A stretch of DNA of 64,000 nucleotides from Prosopocoilus inquinatus (Eukaryota; Arthropoda; Insecta; Coleoptera; Lucanidae). The position numbers were made by a program, and so were the translations under genes. The DNA lies in assembly GCA_036172665.1 (NCBI GenBank), contig CM069880.1, positions 5,272,501 through 5,336,500 on the forward strand, given 5' to 3'. Positions within the stretch are counted from its first letter, which is position 1. Each line of letters begins with the position of its first letter. Shown in pieces: positions 30,072 through 39,855 of the stretch. The notes below the pieces were generated by a model. It was not told the origin of the DNA. It saw nothing but the letters and a program-made list of their open reading frames with translations, and ran no database searches.

Positions 30072-31260
30072 TAATTAATTTTAATTAATATATAAGAAGA
30101 AAAAAAACTCGGAAGAGTGTACTTCCTACGGTCGAACGGTAGGTAGGTCTTTCCTCGAAATGATCCGGACGAAACCGACGGCGAAAATGGAGGTGCGACC
30201 CGTGATCGTCTTCGACTTTTCGATATCGTCACAGTTTCGAAATGCCCTTCCGATTATACCATACCATTTTTAGGGTGTTTTTAGGTGTTTTTCGCGGATT
30301 GGGGGAGTTGAAGGGATTTCTATAGAAATTCGCAACTACTCGTTCTAGATAAATCCTTGGGACGATTTTTGGCGGCCGTCGCGAGGCGATCCGGCGTCCG
30401 GTGGTGGCGGCGCTAGGGGCGGAAATGTCCGAAAGTTGCACTCATTTTGGAAAATTTTTCGCGCCCCTTTTCTGCGGTCGAATCGAAATTAGCTTCTCGG
30501 CATCGTACGGTCGACAGGACGGAAGAATTCGATCCGACCCCGGGGGGCGGAGATTTTGTACCCCCACTTTCGAAAACGGCCGTTTTTCGATTAAAAAAAA
30601 AAAAAACGGCGTCCGCATTTCTCGGCCGATCCGGACGAGCTTCGGATCGCAGGTGCGGCGGGTGGGGGGCTTCTCGCTTCTGCCCGGAAGATGGCGTCGA
30701 GCCCGGTCCCGGAAGGGGCCCTAAAAAAATTAAATCGGCGATTTTCGCCCGTTTTCGCGCCTCTTCCGAATTTTCTCCGAAACGCCATCTCAGAAGAATT
30801 TTTTTAAACTCCACCGGTACCTTCGTCCGTCCGTCTTTACCGCGTCGAACGCCGGGCCGGCCGGCCGGCCGGCCGGCTCCGTGCATCTTCCGGGAGCGGA
30901 GCCGCGATTTTTCAAAGCGGACCCCTTTTGCCATGCTTTTTTTCACGAATTCTTTAGGGGGCGCGGGAGGGGTCGGATCGACGCGGCTTGGCTTGATTTT
31001 TTTTTGACGGAAGACGAGGGGTTTCGGGGCTCGGGTGCAAGCGCGGGTCCTTCCACTTTCGAACGGCACCGACCTCGCTCGGATCCGACGTTCCGCGGTC
31101 GAGATGTGATTTTTTCAAAGTCGACCGAACGCGTCGAGATTTTGACGGAGCAGCACCAGCTCATTTGAATTTGCCGCCGCGTAAAAGATGGGATCGACGA
31201 CGAGGGAGGGTTCTTTTGCAACACTCGCGCGACACGCGCAGTAAGGAAACCTTGACACTT
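30072..31260. other. GC-rich, CpG-rich island without a supported gene
   Basis: About 1.1 kb, clearly richer in GC and CpG than anything else in the window. Overlapping open frames of 65-218 codons occur on both strands (the longest at 30,413-31,069 on the minus strand). They overlap each other in several frames, have low-complexity composition (Arg, Pro, Gly, Phe) and match no domain I recognise, so I treat them as a composition effect. An A13 run lies near 30,594. A CpG-island promoter, an exon of an unknown gene, or part of another satellite family are all possible. Confidence 0.5.
30855..30877. repeat. (GGCC)n simple repeat
   Basis: Five to six tandem GGCC units within the GC-rich island. 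The tract is self-complementary. Confidence 0.95.
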
Positions 31261-31263
31261 ATA

Positions 31264-31289
31264 ATATGATATGATATGATATGATATGA
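31264..31289. repeat. (ATATG)n pentanucleotide repeat
   Basis: Five tandem ATATG units, followed by the AT-rich ATATATAATATTATAT. Confidence 0.95.
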
Positions 31290-31311
31290 CATATATAATA
31301 TTATATCTGTA

Positions 31312-31492
31312 CGCCGGCAGTCGAGGGGCCGAAGCCCCAGAGATCGGATGGGGGGGATGTGCTGCCGGTCGGACTTAACATAACCCTAAAGCAGATGCGA
31401 TATCTTTCTTCACGTGTGTCATGTTATGCCGGCAGTCGGCCCGGTGTATGGAAGGAGGGCGTGCGCCGCCGGTCGAACGTAACCTAACCTAA
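31312..31492. repeat. Two-copy GC-rich repeat with CCTAA tails
   Basis: Two related segments start with GCCGGCAGTCG (about 31,314 and 31,430), continue through a variable middle to a GCCGGTCG motif, and end in TAACATAACCC or TAACCTAACCT. The two copies are about 115 bp apart. No gene is seen. Confidence 0.75.
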
Positions 31493-31587
31493 AGCCGCCG
31501 CGCGCGGAAGAAAAGGTGGACGGACGCGTTCGAACGAATTTTGACCACCGTAAATATTAGGAGGTAAATAAATGAATAAACGGGACT

Positions 31588-31902
31588 TTGGTCGTTCATT
31601 TGCGAGCGCGGGGAAGTCGATTCGATTCCTGCGTTCTCCGGCCGGCAATTAAAGCGGGAAATTCTGCTGTCTGATTGTTGTTGTTGTTGGAGCGGATTGC
31701 GGCGTTTGGCGTTTCGTCGCGCGTACACTCCGAAATAGAATTTGAACGCGCCAAATTTAAATGATCGTAAGTAAGCTCCCCGAGCATTTCGAAGCGAAGG
31801 TTATTATTTATAAATGTCGCAAGCTCATGACACTTATTTTATTACTTGGAATATGAATATGTGAAATGTACCGTGGCAATTTGATAAATAAATTTCTTCT
31901 TC

Positions 31903-31946
<44 letters not shown>

Positions 31947-32060
31947 AAAGGCAAAAATAAATAAATAAATAAATAAAAGTAAACCCGAAAAAAAAAAAGA
32001 AAAACGTTATTGTTATTATTTTCGGGAAATTGTTCAAGGCCAACCCAACCCAAGCGACGC
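31588..32060. repeat. Locally duplicated 0.45 kb block, copy 1
   Basis: This matches 34,075-34,495 in the same order: GCGCGGGGA.GTCGATTCG, CTCCGGCCGGCAATTAAAGC, GCGCCAAATT, TTTCGAAGCGAAGGTTA, CTTGGAATATGAAT, TTGATAAATAAATTTCTTC, and GAAAAACGTTATTGTTATTA leading into the minisatellite. It includes the long TTA microsatellite, which is short in the other copy. No coding sequence is supported. Confidence 0.88.
31898..31945. repeat. (TTA)n microsatellite
   Basis: About 13 tandem TTA/ATT units following TTCTTCTTC. The homologous position near 34,383 has only about three units. An (AAAT)n stretch follows at 31,955-31,977. Confidence 0.95.
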
Positions 32061-33420
32061 CAACCTAAGCAGGGTCAACCCAGATGACAAAAAAAATGTA
32101 AAAAATTAAGGGAACCGAAAAATTGAAAAAAATAGAAAAAAATATTAATAATTTCGGGAAAAAATCGAAAAAAATAGGAAAAAATTCTAAAAATTAGGGA
32201 AACAGTTCAACGCCAAAACAAGCGAGGCCAACCGAAGCAAGGTCAACCCAGACGGCGAAAGAATTTCTAAAAAATTAAGGGAACGGAAAAATCGAAAAAA
32301 TTAGGGAAAAATATTCAAAATTTCGGGAAAAAATCGAAAAAAATTTTAAAAAATTCCAAAAATTAGGGAGACAGTTCAAGGTCAACCCAAGCGACGCCAA
32401 CCTAAACAGGGCCAACCCAACCTACGCCAACCCAACCGACTCCAACCCAAGCGAGGCCAACCCAAGCGAGGCCAACCCAGATGACGGAAAATTTTTTAAA
32501 AAATTAGGGAAACGGAAAAATTGGGGAAAAATACTAAAAATTACGGAAAAAAATTGAAAAAAATTTGAAAAAATTCTAAAAATTAGGGAAACAGTTCAAG
32601 GTCAACCCAAGCGACGCCAACCTAAGCAGGGCCAACCCAAGCAAGGTCAACCCAGACGGCGAAAGAATTTCTAAAAAATTAAGGGAACGGAAAAATTGAA
32701 AAAATTAATGAAAAATATTCAAAATTTGGGGAAAAAATCGAAAAAAATTCCAAAAATTACGGAAACAGTTTAAGGTCAACCCAAGGGACGCCAACCTAAG
32801 CAAGGCCAACCCAACCGACGCCAACCCAACCGACTCCAACCCAAGCGAGGCCAACCCAGATGACGGAAAAATTTTTAAAAAATTAGGGAAACGGAAAAAT
32901 TGGGGGAAAATACTAAAGATTACGGAAAAAAATTGAAAAAAATTGGAAAAAATTATAAAAATTAGGGAAACAGTTCAAGGTCAACCCAAGCGACGCCAAC
33001 CTAAGCAGGGCCAAGCCAAGCAAGGTCAACCCAGACGGCGAAAGAATTTCTAAAAAATTAAGGGAACGGAAAAATTGAAAAAAATTAATGAAAAATATTC
33101 AAAATTTGGGGAAAAAATCGAAAAAAATTTTAAAAAATTCCAAAAATTACATAAACAGTTTAAGGTCAACCCAAGGGACGCTAACCTAAGCAGGGCCAAC
33201 CCAACCGACGCCAACCCAACCGACTCCAACCCAAGCGAGGCCAACCCAGATGACGGAAATTTTTTTAAAAAATTAGGGAAACGGAAAAATTGGGGAAAAA
33301 TACTAAAAATTACGGAAAAAAATTGAAAAAAATTTAAAAAAATTCCAAAAATTAGGGAAACAGTTCAAGGTCAACCCAACCGACGGGAACCCAACCGAGG
33401 CCAACCCAGACGGCAAAAAA
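32035..33420. repeat. Minisatellite with dimeric period of about 390 bp
   Basis: Landmarks ACAGTT(C/T)AAGGTCAACCC lie at 32,371, 32,591, 32,764, 32,970, 33,155 and 33,360. The intervals of 220, 173, 206, 185 and 205 bp alternate long and short, giving a dimer of about 379-393 bp. Each unit has an A-rich part (AAAAATTNGGGAAAC) and a part made of 15-bp subunits such as GCCAACCCAACCGAC. The subunits read in frame on the plus strand as Asn-Pro-x-x-Ala, but stops in the A-rich part break the frame, so no protein is claimed. Confidence 0.9.
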
Positions 33421-33737
33421 AATTTTAAAAAATTAAGCGAACGGAGAAACTTTAAAAAATCGGAGAAAAAATTAAAAATATCGGGGAAAAATCGAAAAAA
33501 ATAGGAAAAAAATTCTAAAAATTAAGGAAACCGATTTCTTAAGTTTTCCAAGAATTTTTCTCACTTTTACTTAAACTTTCCTTCACTTTTTTTTTTAATT
33601 GCTCAAGGTCAACCCAAACGGCGCCAACCCAAGCGAGGCCAACCCAGGTCACAGAAAAAAATTGAAAAGAATCGAGAAAAATTTGAAAAAATTCCGAAAA
33701 TTAGGAAAAAAATCAATTTTTAAAGTTTTCCAACATT
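33421..33737. repeat. Degenerate minisatellite continuation
   Basis: A-rich stretches with isolated GGTCAACCCAAACGGCGCC and AGCGAGGCCAACCCAG blocks, plus the TTTTCCTTCACTTTTTTT motif seen near 29,830. No gene is seen. Confidence 0.75.
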
Positions 33738-33915
33738 CATTCTTCCGAGTCCCTAGCTGCCGCGAGCCCCCAAAGGCGAGCGGCCCAAACAGCGCGCAGC
33801 GCTTTCTTCACCTCTTCCGTCTCCAAACCAAAACCTCGGTCCATACAAAACCTCGGTCCATACAAAACCTCGGTCCATACAAAGCCTCTGTCCATATAAA
33901 GCCTCTGTCCATTAT
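33738..33915. repeat. GC-rich module, copy 2
   Basis: Same order as the copy at 29,884: CCTAGCTGCCGCGAGCCCC, GGCGAGCGGCCCAAACAG, CGCGCAGCGCTTTCTTCACC, then about five tandem units of 17 bp (AAAACCTCGGTCCATAC). It lacks the terminal CAAGTGGGC hairpin of the other two copies. Confidence 0.85.
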
Positions 33916-34074
33916 AGAAAGAAGAGAAAAATATTAAAAATTACGGGAAAAAATTGAGAAAAATCGAAAAGAATTTTTAAAAATTCTAAAAATTAGGGAA
34001 ACAGTTCAAGGTCAACCCAACCGACGCAAACCCAAGCACGGCCAACCCAGATGGCAACAAAATTACTTTGGATG
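33916..34074. repeat. Degenerate minisatellite segment
   Basis: An A-rich stretch plus one GTTCAAGGTCAACCCAACCG block like those at 32.0-33.4 kb. No gene is seen. Confidence 0.7.
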
Positions 34075-34495
34075 TTCCGTTTGTGATTGAGGTGCGTAGC
34101 GCGGGGAGGTCGATTCGTTCGCTCTCCGGCCGGCAATTAAAGCGGGAAATTCTGCCTGTAGTCGGGGCGGATTTGAGACGCCGGGTCGAGCGTCGCGTAC
34201 GCTCCCAAATAGAATTTGACGCGCCAAATTGAAATTATCTTAAACTAACCGAGCGTTTCGAAGCGAAGGTTAATTTAGAAATGAAATGTCGTAAGCTTAT
34301 ACTAATACATAATACTAAACTAAAAATTACTTGGAATATGAATGTGAAATGTACCATTTCAATTTGATAAATAAATTTCTTCTAATTATTATTATAAAAG
34401 GCGAAAATAAATAAAAGTAAACGTGAAAAAAAAAGAAAAACGTTATTGTTATTACTTTCGAGAAATTGTTCAAGGCCAACCCAACCGACGAAAAA
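34075..34495. repeat. Locally duplicated 0.45 kb block, copy 2
   Basis: The second copy of the block at 31,588-32,060, with small indels. The TTA microsatellite is reduced to about three units and the (AAAT)n run is shorter, which explains the shorter length. It also ends in the CAAGGCCAACCCAACCGACG minisatellite motif. Confidence 0.88.
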
Positions 34496-35149
34496 ATTTT
34501 TAAAAATTAAGAGAACGGAAAAACTGAAAAAATTAGAGAAAAATATTAAAAATTTCGAGAAAAAAATTGAAAAAATCGAAGAAAATGGAAAGAAATTCGA
34601 AAAATAGAGGATGCCGATTATTGAAGTTTTACAACTTTTTTAAAACATTTTTCCTCACTTTCTCTTACATATTCCTTCACTCTTTTTTTTTAAATTGCTC
34701 AAGGTCAACCCAAACGGCGCCAACCCAAGCGAGGCCAACCCAACCGACACCAACCTAAGCAGGGCCAACCCAGATAACAAAAATATAAATTTAAGAGAAG
34801 AGAATGCGGAAAATGAGAGATAAGAAGATTAAAAGGTGGAAAAAACTGAAAAAAATTATAGAAAAAAGAGAAAAATATTAGACTTCGGGAGAAAATTTGA
34901 AAAAAATTAGAAAAATTCTAAAAATTGAGGAAACAACCGATTTCTTAAGTTTTCCAACAATTTTTTTCACTTTTTCTTAAACTTTCCTTCACTTTTTTTT
35001 GAAAATTGCTCAAGGTCAACCCAATCGCCGCCAACCCAAGCGAGGCCAACCCAGGTGACAGAAAAAAATTGAAAAATTGAAAAGAATCGAGAAAAATTTG
35101 AAAAAATTCCGAAAATTAGAAAAATCAATTTTTTAAGTTTTCCAACATT
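34496..35149. repeat. Degenerate minisatellite, second stretch
   Basis: Interspersed A-rich segments, TTTTCCTTCACTTTTTTT motifs and CAACCCAA(A/G)CG blocks (34,700-34,770 and 35,015-35,060). The short open frames here follow the repeat and are not supported as genes. Confidence 0.7.
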
Positions 35150-35304
35150 CTTCCAAGTGTCCCTAGCCCCAAACAGCGCGCAGCGCTTTCTTCACCTCTT
35201 CCGTCCCCAAACGAAGCCTCCGTCCGTCCTTACAAAGCCTCCGTCCAAACAAGCCTCTGTCCATACCTACCTACTAACAAGTGGGCGTAGCGGAGCCCAC
35301 TTTT
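35150..35304. repeat. GC-rich module, copy 3, hairpin spacer inverted
   Basis: It shares CCAAACAGCGCGCAGCGC, TTTCTTCACCTCTTCCGTCC and tandem AAGCCTCCGTCC units with the copies at 29,884 and 33,738. It ends in a hairpin with arms CAAGTGGGC and GCCCACTT whose spacer is GTAGCGGA, the reverse complement of TCCGCTAC in the first copy. Confidence 0.85.
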
Positions 35305-35499
35305 CGAAAATAAAGAAAGTAGCCGTTACCGTTTCGTTTAATACATTTGGCAGACATCCGTTGGCCGAAGGTGATTTCAACAAGAAAACCAAAAATGTCG
35401 AATAAAATGTGGATGCGCGTTTCTCACAGATTTCCACGGTGTCGGAACGATTTGTTAATTAAAAATAAATTACAATTAATTTATTTCAATCATCATTCG
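35305..35499. other. Spacer before the gypsy remnant
   Basis: About 195 bp of AT-rich sequence with no recognised feature. No LTR matching the one at 43.7 kb is present here, so the gypsy element to the right has lost its 3' LTR or was truncated at about 35,500. Confidence 0.5.
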
Positions 35500-35918
35500 T
35501 CAATCTCCAATCTGTAAATCTGGTAGATTCCTCGCCTTGTCATAATAGAATTTCTGATTACCTTGACGAACGCACAGTTTTTGTCTTACAGTTTCGTAAT
35601 TGACTTGGTTTTGTCGTTTAAAGCCCGCGTTAAAGGTAGGTACATATCCATTTACATTTCTCCCAAACATTAGTTGATTTGGGGACGGTATGTCCTGTGC
35701 AACAGGGGTGTTCCTATACTCAAGTAAACCCAAATAGGGATCTTTTCGTTCATATTCTGTTTTCTTTAACATCTTTTTGATTGTCTGAATGTGCCGTTCA
35801 ACCATGCCATTGCTTTGGGAATGCTTGGCTGAGGATGTGACATGTTCAAAATCCCACTCTTGTGCAAAGTTTTTGAAAGAACTACTCGTAAATTGAGTAC
35901 CAGGATCCGAATTTACTA
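35500..35918 (-). pseudogene. Gypsy integrase, catalytic core C-terminal half
   Basis: This encodes the second half of the integrase core. SDPGTQF supplies the second catalytic aspartate and NGMVERHIQTIKKM the catalytic glutamate of the DDE triad. The sequence then continues through EYRNTPV, SPNQLMFGR and KFYYDKA, which are typical of gypsy integrases, and stops at QIGD (35,500), where the element is truncated. It joins the upstream half only across a stop codon and the apparent loss of a few codons near 35,922, so the two parts are not in one open frame. In the family this enzyme inserts the cDNA into the genome. Confidence 0.88.
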
Positions 35919-35921
35919 CTT

Positions 35922-36470
35922 TTATCTAGCAAAGTTTGACTTTAGTACCGTAATTACGGCTTCTGTGGATATGTTTGGTAAATATCCCAACTCTACATAT
36001 TTTGAGAAGTAATCTATGATCAAAAGATAATGTTTCCCCTTAAATTCGATTAAGTCTGTACCAACCTTTATCCAGGGTGCTTTGGGAACCTCATGTTGAA
36101 TTAACGGTTCTCTCTTGTTACTATTTTTAAAACGCAAACATGTTTCACAGTTGTTTATTACATCTTCAATTTCTTTGCTTATGTTAAGCCAAAAAAGTAT
36201 TTCTCTAGCTTTATTTTTTGTTTTTTCAACACCTAAGTGATTGTAGTGAAGTCTACTTATCATTTCTATTCTCAACGCTTTTGGTACTACAACTCTGTCA
36301 TTTTTCAATGGTAAACCATCAATTTCTGTTAAATCATTATTAAAAGAGAAGTACTTTTTTGCTAAGTCAGGTACAAAAGATTTATCCTCTGGCCAACCTT
36401 TTCTAACAAGGCTTAACACACTTTGTAATTCCGCATCAGCATTAGTTTCTGCTCTAAATTCAGATACTCA
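35922..36470 (-). pseudogene. Gypsy integrase, zinc-binding domain and first catalytic Asp
   Basis: The open stretch of 165 codons (35,922-36,419) carries the HHCC zinc-binding domain: H58 and H61 in HYNHLG, then C91 and C94 in CETC. The start of the core follows, with D122 in VGTDLIEF and then LLIIDYFSKYVE. The reading extends upstream to about 36,470 through ETNADAELQ, and a frameshift separates it from the RNase H end near 36,475. It ends at a stop after KSNFAR. The residue spacing is that of Ty3/gypsy integrases. Confidence 0.88.
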
Positions 36471-36478
36471 TTAAAATC

Positions 36479-36612
36479 TTACTTACTCATATAATCTTTA
36501 AAATCTACAACGAGTATACATGTGTTAAAGTCTTTATCATCTATAACATTAGAATCAGTCATCGGTATTCTAGAAAGCATATCCGCAAGATACATTTCTT
36601 TTCCAGGCTTAT
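36479..36612 (-). pseudogene. Gypsy RNase H, C-terminal end
   Basis: YKPGKEMYLADMLSR is the conserved end of the gypsy RNase H domain (family pattern YKPGKxMxxADxLSR). It lies directly against the terminus of the 4.4 kb inserted element at 36,614-36,615. The preceding codons of the same domain are found 4.4 kb away at 41,017. Beyond it the frame continues to a stop at 36,479. Confidence 0.85.
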
Positions 36613-36742
36613 AACCCACTAAGCATAGAATGTTACATAGCATTTCTGAAACGTTTTCAACACAACAACTTAGCAACATTTTCAACAAAATGTTGATAGA
36701 ATATTACGAATGGTACATGGAATGTTATGAAACACCAATGTA

Positions 36743-37700
36743 ATGTTACCACATAACAGAATAATAACATTTATTGAAAATATCGAAATAATTTTACAGC
36801 TTGGCATGAAACATTACATAATATTGTTGGAACATGATATTTTTATGATAAGAAACGTTTTATTGAAATGTTATAATAACAACCCAAATTCAACGATGTC
36901 ACAATTATTTAATGCGCATGTGCGCAATAATATGGCGTCGCAGCTTTTCCTTCACTCTTCACTAGTTCCGTCAATTTACTAAACTTTTTCGACTTATTTT
37001 CCGATTGCTGCTGATAGTGCTGATTGTCGTTGCTGTTCTGAATTTGGGGACATGAAACATCATCTATTTAATAAAGAGGTAAGCAGTTTGTGGGCTAATT
37101 TAATACTTCTATTTTACGTATTAAATTGTATGTTTATGAATCCTCGTTAACATGCGCAATATGTCGCAGTTTGAATTTGTACCTACCTCTTTCAAATGTT
37201 TAGTGTTAAAAACGCAAAATCTATAAATAAAAAATATATCTCGACTTCTTACGTGACAAAAACTGATAGCGTTTTCTACTGACGTGCACTACATGCACTG
37301 AGTGCGCACTCAGAGTAACTCCAACTCATTTTATTATTTGAGGTTGGAAGAAGATGGAAGGTACACTGAGTACGACTCAGTGCATAAAATTCTACTGTTT
37401 TTATATCTGCAAATTAGCATATTTATTGGTGAAAGTGACAATGCTAGAAGAAATTTTGAAAATACTATTTTCATACTTAAAAGAAAATAGCTTGAATTCA
37501 GGTTCATCGCATAACCTAAATTTTGTATTCTGACAGTTCTTGCGATTACCACAGAACTTGTACTGTTCAATCTACAGTATGTACCATGGCGACCAGAAAA
37601 TACTGGGACAAAGGACTTCTAATTTTTGGTAGAAATTAAGCAAAATATTTTGATGAACATATAAAATAGCGACATCTTACTATCGCTTTTTGACCTGACA
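36743..37700. other. Interior of the 4.4 kb element, left part
   Basis: No protein domain is recognised. A possible short exon reads MKHHLFNKE (37,050-37,076) and is followed by the splice-donor-like GTAAGC. At 37,268-37,395 there is a segment related to the MITE at 48,261: AGCGTTTTCTACTG, then ATGCACTGAGTGCGC, with a partly inverted counterpart ACTCAGTGCAT. Its right end is degraded. Confidence 0.45.
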
Positions 37701-37701
37701 T
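37653..37701 (+). repeat. 49-bp dispersed repeat, copy 1
   Basis: Identical over 49 bp to 63,079-63,127 (begins TGAACATATAAAATAGCGAC, ends TTTTTGACCTGACATT). The copy at 63 kb is a short insertion with a target duplication, so this sequence is part of a transposable element. It lies about 140 bp upstream of the first hammerhead-like motif. Confidence 0.9.
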
Positions 37702-37841
37702 TGCAGTAGGATAGACAAATTGAAGCGGGATTTGCTTCTAATAAGTCCCCCATGCAAGGCGGCCATGCTTGCTGTCAAAGCATAATGAATAAGCATTTGC
37801 GAATAAATTGGGCAAGTCGTTTTTGGTCTGCAGTGGGAATG

Positions 37842-37906
37842 TCGAGCTACGTCTCTGCTGAAGAAGCCCCAAGCAGGGCTGAAACAGCTGTCAAGAGGCT
37901 GCTCGA
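37842..37906 (+). ncRNA. Hammerhead ribozyme-like motif (type I), copy 1
   Basis: The invariant core is present: CTGAAGA (37,858-37,864, matching CUGANGA) and GAAA (37,881-37,884), with C at 37,892 as the predicted cleavage position after U16.1. Stem II is AGCCC/GGGCT, five perfect pairs with a 6-nt loop. Stem III is the minimal palindrome ACAG/CTGT. Stem I pairs GTCTCT with AGAGGC-type sequence (six pairs including one G-U) and then, after a small internal loop, TCGAGC with GCTCGA (six perfect pairs). Such type I hammerheads with very short stem III are known from Penelope-like elements and metazoan retrozymes. Activity is not shown. Confidence 0.8.
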
Positions 37907-38862
37907 GGTTCTCACTGCAATCAAAAACGATTAGCACAAAATTTTTACAAAATATTTTGGTTTAAATACAACTTTGAACAAAAGTCAGAATGAAGTTTCT
38001 TGTTATGGTCTTACTTTGACAATAAAAGTAGTTTTACTGATTCTTAATTCGCGATGGTACTTTTGTTTCCAAGGCTACTCCAGGTGTATTTTTTTTGTTG
38101 AAGGCTCGTTATAAGAAATACACTTTTAAAAATTTATTTAAAAAAGTTTATTTATTAAATGTAAGGATGTCAATACGGGAATTCCCTTCATCCACTATGC
38201 TTTTTCAATTCTAAATTTAGAGCAAAATAGTGGAAATCAACTGAAAATTTATACAGATATAGCCAATTGTATTACTCTATAAAATTTGTGCTGGATTTAT
38301 CTTACTTTTAAGCCAAAGCTAAGCAAAAGACAAACAATTGCTTTCACTTCAGATTTGGAAAGTGACATTGTCTTAGAAAAAGGGAACTAACTATACATTT
38401 AGGCTGCACTATCGCTTTTCGATAAATCCTCGAAAGTGATGTTTTGCTACATTTTAATGATAGAATACAGAATGCAATATACACATAGAAAATATAGAGG
38501 TAAAATGCTTTATTTATTTTACGTAATTGTAAAACAGATAAATTTCAGATTATCAGTCACATCGTCTAAAATGTTGTTGTATTAATAAGGAAAAATTGAA
38601 ATGTTGAAAAACTGATGAAGGGTAAGTAATACGTTTTTTTTAAATAGTTTTGACATTATAATGTACTTATATATCATTTTCTTAATTTATATTTACAGAA
38701 TTTTGCCACCTCACCGACAACAAAGTTTTTAGCATGGTAAAATGATGATGAAGCCATACAAGTTTTTGAAGCAAATGTATGATCAACAACGATTACATAG
38801 AAGTTTTGGACCAAACTCAACACAGCAAATAGACACAGCTGATACGCAGCTTTACGTTGTAT

Positions 38863-39448
38863 TAGGTATATTCGTTTTAGAAATGCTGGGTTTGCCACAA
38901 TAGCGTCATCGTCAAGTAGCTGATGCCCATCTAGGTCAAGTTATGGTTGCATGAGAAATTGATCTAAAACGAATAGTTTGTGATGGGCAAGTTGGTACCC
39001 AGCGAAAAGAAAAATATTAAATCAACATAATTTTCGTTTGGGTACGTTCAATGCATTCATTTATTTAAAAGAAAAGCCATTATGTATTCTATTCAAGTAA
39101 AAAAAATGTTTGAATCAACAAGAAACTGCTTGAATTAATGTAAAGTGTGCATCATTCAAATAAATAAATGCATGGACTGTATTCAAACAAAGATTTATCT
39201 GTGTGATGAACACCGACCTTACTGAAAAATAATTAAATTAAGGTTAAGTAAACAATACTTTGGTGTTGACGCAACTAAACCCTACTCTGGAGTAGGTGCA
39301 CATTGCGTCAACACCAGCGTTGCCGCAGTGGTAATTAAAACGAATATGCCAATGTCAAATACAGTATGCCGAAAATCTAAAACAAATACACATTTCGTTG
39401 ACGCAGGTGACTTGCGGCAACCTAAGTCATCTAAAACGAATATACCTA
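38863..39448. repeat. Possible short inverted-repeat element (19-bp ends)
   Basis: TAGGTATATTCGTTTTAGA at 38,863-38,881 has its exact reverse complement at 39,430-39,448. Additional AAAACGAATA motifs lie near 38,966 and 39,338. No open frame of note lies between them and no clear target duplication was resolved, so a MITE is an inference. Confidence 0.55.
39261..39316. repeat. 56-nt perfect-arm hairpin
   Basis: Arms TGGTGTTGACGCAA (39,261-39,274) and TTGCGTCAACACCA (39,303-39,316) are exact complements. The loop contains a second stem, CCTACTC and GAGTAGG. It lies inside the 19-bp-ended element. Confidence 0.85.
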
Positions 39449-39855
39449 TTGTCTCCCGCCTGCAAGTACACCTATTTCGCCCGCTCAGATTAATAAGCGG
39501 ATTATATTTTATAATTATTATGATCTTGACAGTTTATATGTTTATATTTGATGTTTCAACATATTATTTTGATTGTAAATACATATACGGATGTCCACCC
39601 AAGTTTCATTAATTGTATTAATAAACACTTTGCGTAGTATTTTTTAGATTCCTTCTGTGTCACAATTAGAAAATATAATCTATGTAGATACTTTAATACA
39701 GGATATACTTTATCTTTGCATTTGGTCATTGGGACTTTCTTACAAGAAGATGGGTTTCGAATTTATTAAATCTATCTCTGTCTCACAAAATAAGAAAGAT
39801 CTCAGGATAAGTAGAAGTTGAATATTATACATATGTGAGTAAGATTCCTTTGTAA

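Noticed and set aside
30413..31069. 218-codon minus-strand open frame and overlapping frames in the GC-rich island
   Set aside because: Several frames on both strands are open at once, as expected from high GC content. No domain, codon pattern or splice context was recognised.
31480..31500. TAACCTAACCTAA as an interstitial insect telomere repeat
   Set aside because: Only about two units of CCTAA are present, too few to call telomeric.
33050..33326. Repetitive Leu-Gly or Asn-Pro open frames in the minisatellite
   Set aside because: They follow the 15-bp subunit and are broken by the A-rich part of each unit.
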